In this document: positions 14,963-15,529 of the stretch, piece after piece
Layout: each line of letters opens with the position of its first letter
How positions within the stretch are numbered: the first letter of the stretch is position 1
Source of the DNA: Candidatus Caenarcanales bacterium
Lineage (GTDB): Bacteria > Cyanobacteriota > Vampirovibrionia > Caenarcaniphilales > Caenarcanaceae
Length of the DNA stretch: 15,529 bases
NCBI GenBank assembly: GCA_947489925.1
Contig: CANLFK010000029.1
Span: 1-15,529, forward strand
Direction of reading: 5' to 3'
Program-made: the position numbers and the translations under genes
Notes under the pieces: generated by a model
The model's database searches: none
What the model was told of the DNA's origin: nothing
Seen by the model: the letters and a program-made list of their open reading frames with translations, nothing else

Positions 14963-14992
14963 TTGAAAATACTCAATAGTAATTACTTTAAT
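14963..14992 (+). promoter_or_regulatory. Possible promoter for the DUF1796-like gene
   Basis: TTGAAA (14963-14968) and TTTAAT (14987-14992) are 18 bp apart, each one base from the sigma-70 consensus, and lie 70 bp before ATG 15062 in the 129-bp gap after paralogue A. I see no terminator hairpin with a T-run between the two genes. Chance matches are common in such AT-rich DNA. Confidence 0.3.
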
Positions 14993-15061
14993 AATAATAG
15001 CTTATTAAAACCTATAAAATATGAGAAAATTACTATTCATAATAAATTGGTGTTTTTTAAT

Positions 15062-15460
15062 ATGAAACATAACTATATATCACTAGGAGGCGGTTGCGAT
15101 GCGGCAATGGTTCTTACTCGTCTTGGTCTTAGAAATAAAAGTTTGGGTTTTGATTGGTTATGGAATCTTGATGAAGGTTTAAAAGCAGTAATAAAAATAT
15201 TGCAAAATAAATACCAAGACGTTACGACAGAAAATTGTTATACGATTTCAGATCATTATAGATTTGAAAAAAAAATGATCACATATTCTAGTATTCCTTC
15301 AATTGTTCATCTACATTCTAATCCTATGGAAGATTTGGCTGAACATGAAAAACTGGTTAGGCGATTTCAAAGGTTTGAGAATATCTTAAAAGATGATTCA
15401 ATAAAACATTTTATATACTATAGCAAATCCCCGCTAAAGAGATCTAGAATATGTGAATAA
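15062..15460 (+). pseudogene. DUF1796-type putative papain-like cysteine peptidase, truncated by an IS
   Basis: From ATG 15062 the reading is MKHNYISLGGGCDAAMVL, with LGLR..SLGFDWLWN after it. The ISLG..C..A...L..LGLR....FDW pattern is the N-terminal signature of DUF1796, a predicted papain-like peptidase family with C12 as the likely nucleophile; histidines at 83 and 85 (VHLHSN) are candidates for the catalytic partner. Only about 119 native residues remain of an expected 200 or more. The last dozen codons (SPLKRSRICE) appear to come from the IS630 end. In-frame sequence upstream reaches a TTG at 14948, but it does not look like the family and has no ribosome-binding site. The gene is probably dead unless the N-terminal half has a role alone. 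Confidence 0.6.
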
Positions 15461-15529
15461 TAAAAATAAAATGACATATTCTAAAGATTTAAGGAAAAAA
15501 GTAATAGAGGCATTTGAGGGAGGAATGTC
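15421..15529 (+). mobile_element. Left end of an IS630-family element
   Basis: The DUF1796-like reading breaks down near 15420 at a CTATAGC sequence. IS630/Tc1-type elements insert at TA, so the boundary is probably at 15419-15422, with GCAAATCCCCGC as the start of the terminal repeat. The other end is off the window, so neither the inverted repeat nor the TA duplication can be confirmed. Confidence 0.5.
15471..15529 (+). CDS. IS630-family transposase, N-terminal fragment
   Basis: Nineteen full codons are visible before the window edge. They begin MTYSKDLRKKVIEAFEGGM, the standard opening of the helix-turn-helix domain of IS630-family transposases. That domain binds the element's ends, and a DDE catalytic domain should follow outside the window. 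The start ATG lies about 50 bp inside the presumed left end, which is normal for this family. Intactness cannot be judged. Confidence 0.8.
   Translation, partial: MTYSKDLRKKVIEAFEGGM

Noticed and set aside
14978..14987. Palindrome AGTAATTACT after paralogue A as a terminator
   Set aside because: It is a short AT-rich palindrome with no loop and no T-run; such sequences are frequent by chance in this DNA.
14948..15061. Upstream TTG extension of the DUF1796-like gene
   Set aside because: The extra 38 residues do not resemble the family, and a natural family start, ISLG..C, follows ATG 15062 closely.
1..15529. CRISPR arrays, tRNA or rRNA genes
   Set aside because: I saw no regularly spaced short repeats and no cloverleaf or rRNA-like conserved stretches on either strand.

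Overview
The window is AT-rich chromosomal DNA from a Gram-negative-type bacterium. Supporting signs are two lipobox signal peptides, a complete NuoA subunit of respiratory complex I, LemA, and two insertion-sequence ends. Start codons are often GTG or TTG, and most genes lack a clear Shine-Dalgarno sequence. The phylum cannot be fixed from the sequence. The insertion sequences and toxin-antitoxin debris suggest a plastic genome.

Layout. Positions 1-105 hold the end of an IS256-type transposase. Positions 102-1887 (minus strand) carry a two-gene ATPase plus TOPRIM (DUF4276) cassette that resembles known anti-phage pairs. It sits 7 nt downstream of an isolated nuoA (1895-2278) that has no nuoB after it. 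Upstream of nuoA is a RecQ-shaped protein (2340-3683) whose Walker A, DEAH and arginine-finger motifs are all replaced, while its zinc-site cysteines remain. Diverging from it is a predicted HELAH zinc-peptidase-like protein (3777-4955). A SAM methyltransferase follows on the minus strand (4994-5611). The 355-bp gap 5612-5966 holds a decayed antitoxin/PIN-toxin pair.

The core of the window (5967-14932) is an expanded LemA / DUF3137 / DUF3592 locus. The minus-strand series runs lemA, then three DUF3137 membrane proteins with gaps of 4 nt or less, then a 79-bp gap with a long inverted repeat. It continues with a lipoprotein made of three DUF3592-like modules, a small DUF3592-like membrane protein, and a fourth DUF3137 protein. 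Diverging from lemA is a fifth DUF3137 protein, which fuses a lipoprotein/DUF3592-like front half to a membrane/DUF3137 back half. Three of the DUF3137 genes share nearly identical 3' ends, and two also share an identical 54-bp 5' end, with divergent middles. This points to recombination or gene conversion within the array. I infer that the locus encodes an envelope-associated assembly in which LemA, DUF3137 and DUF3592 parts work together. Its function is unknown, and it is the best candidate here for an undescribed system.

The right edge (15062-15529) holds a DUF1796-type cysteine-peptidase-like gene cut off by an IS630-family element, whose transposase begins at 15471 and runs out of the window.
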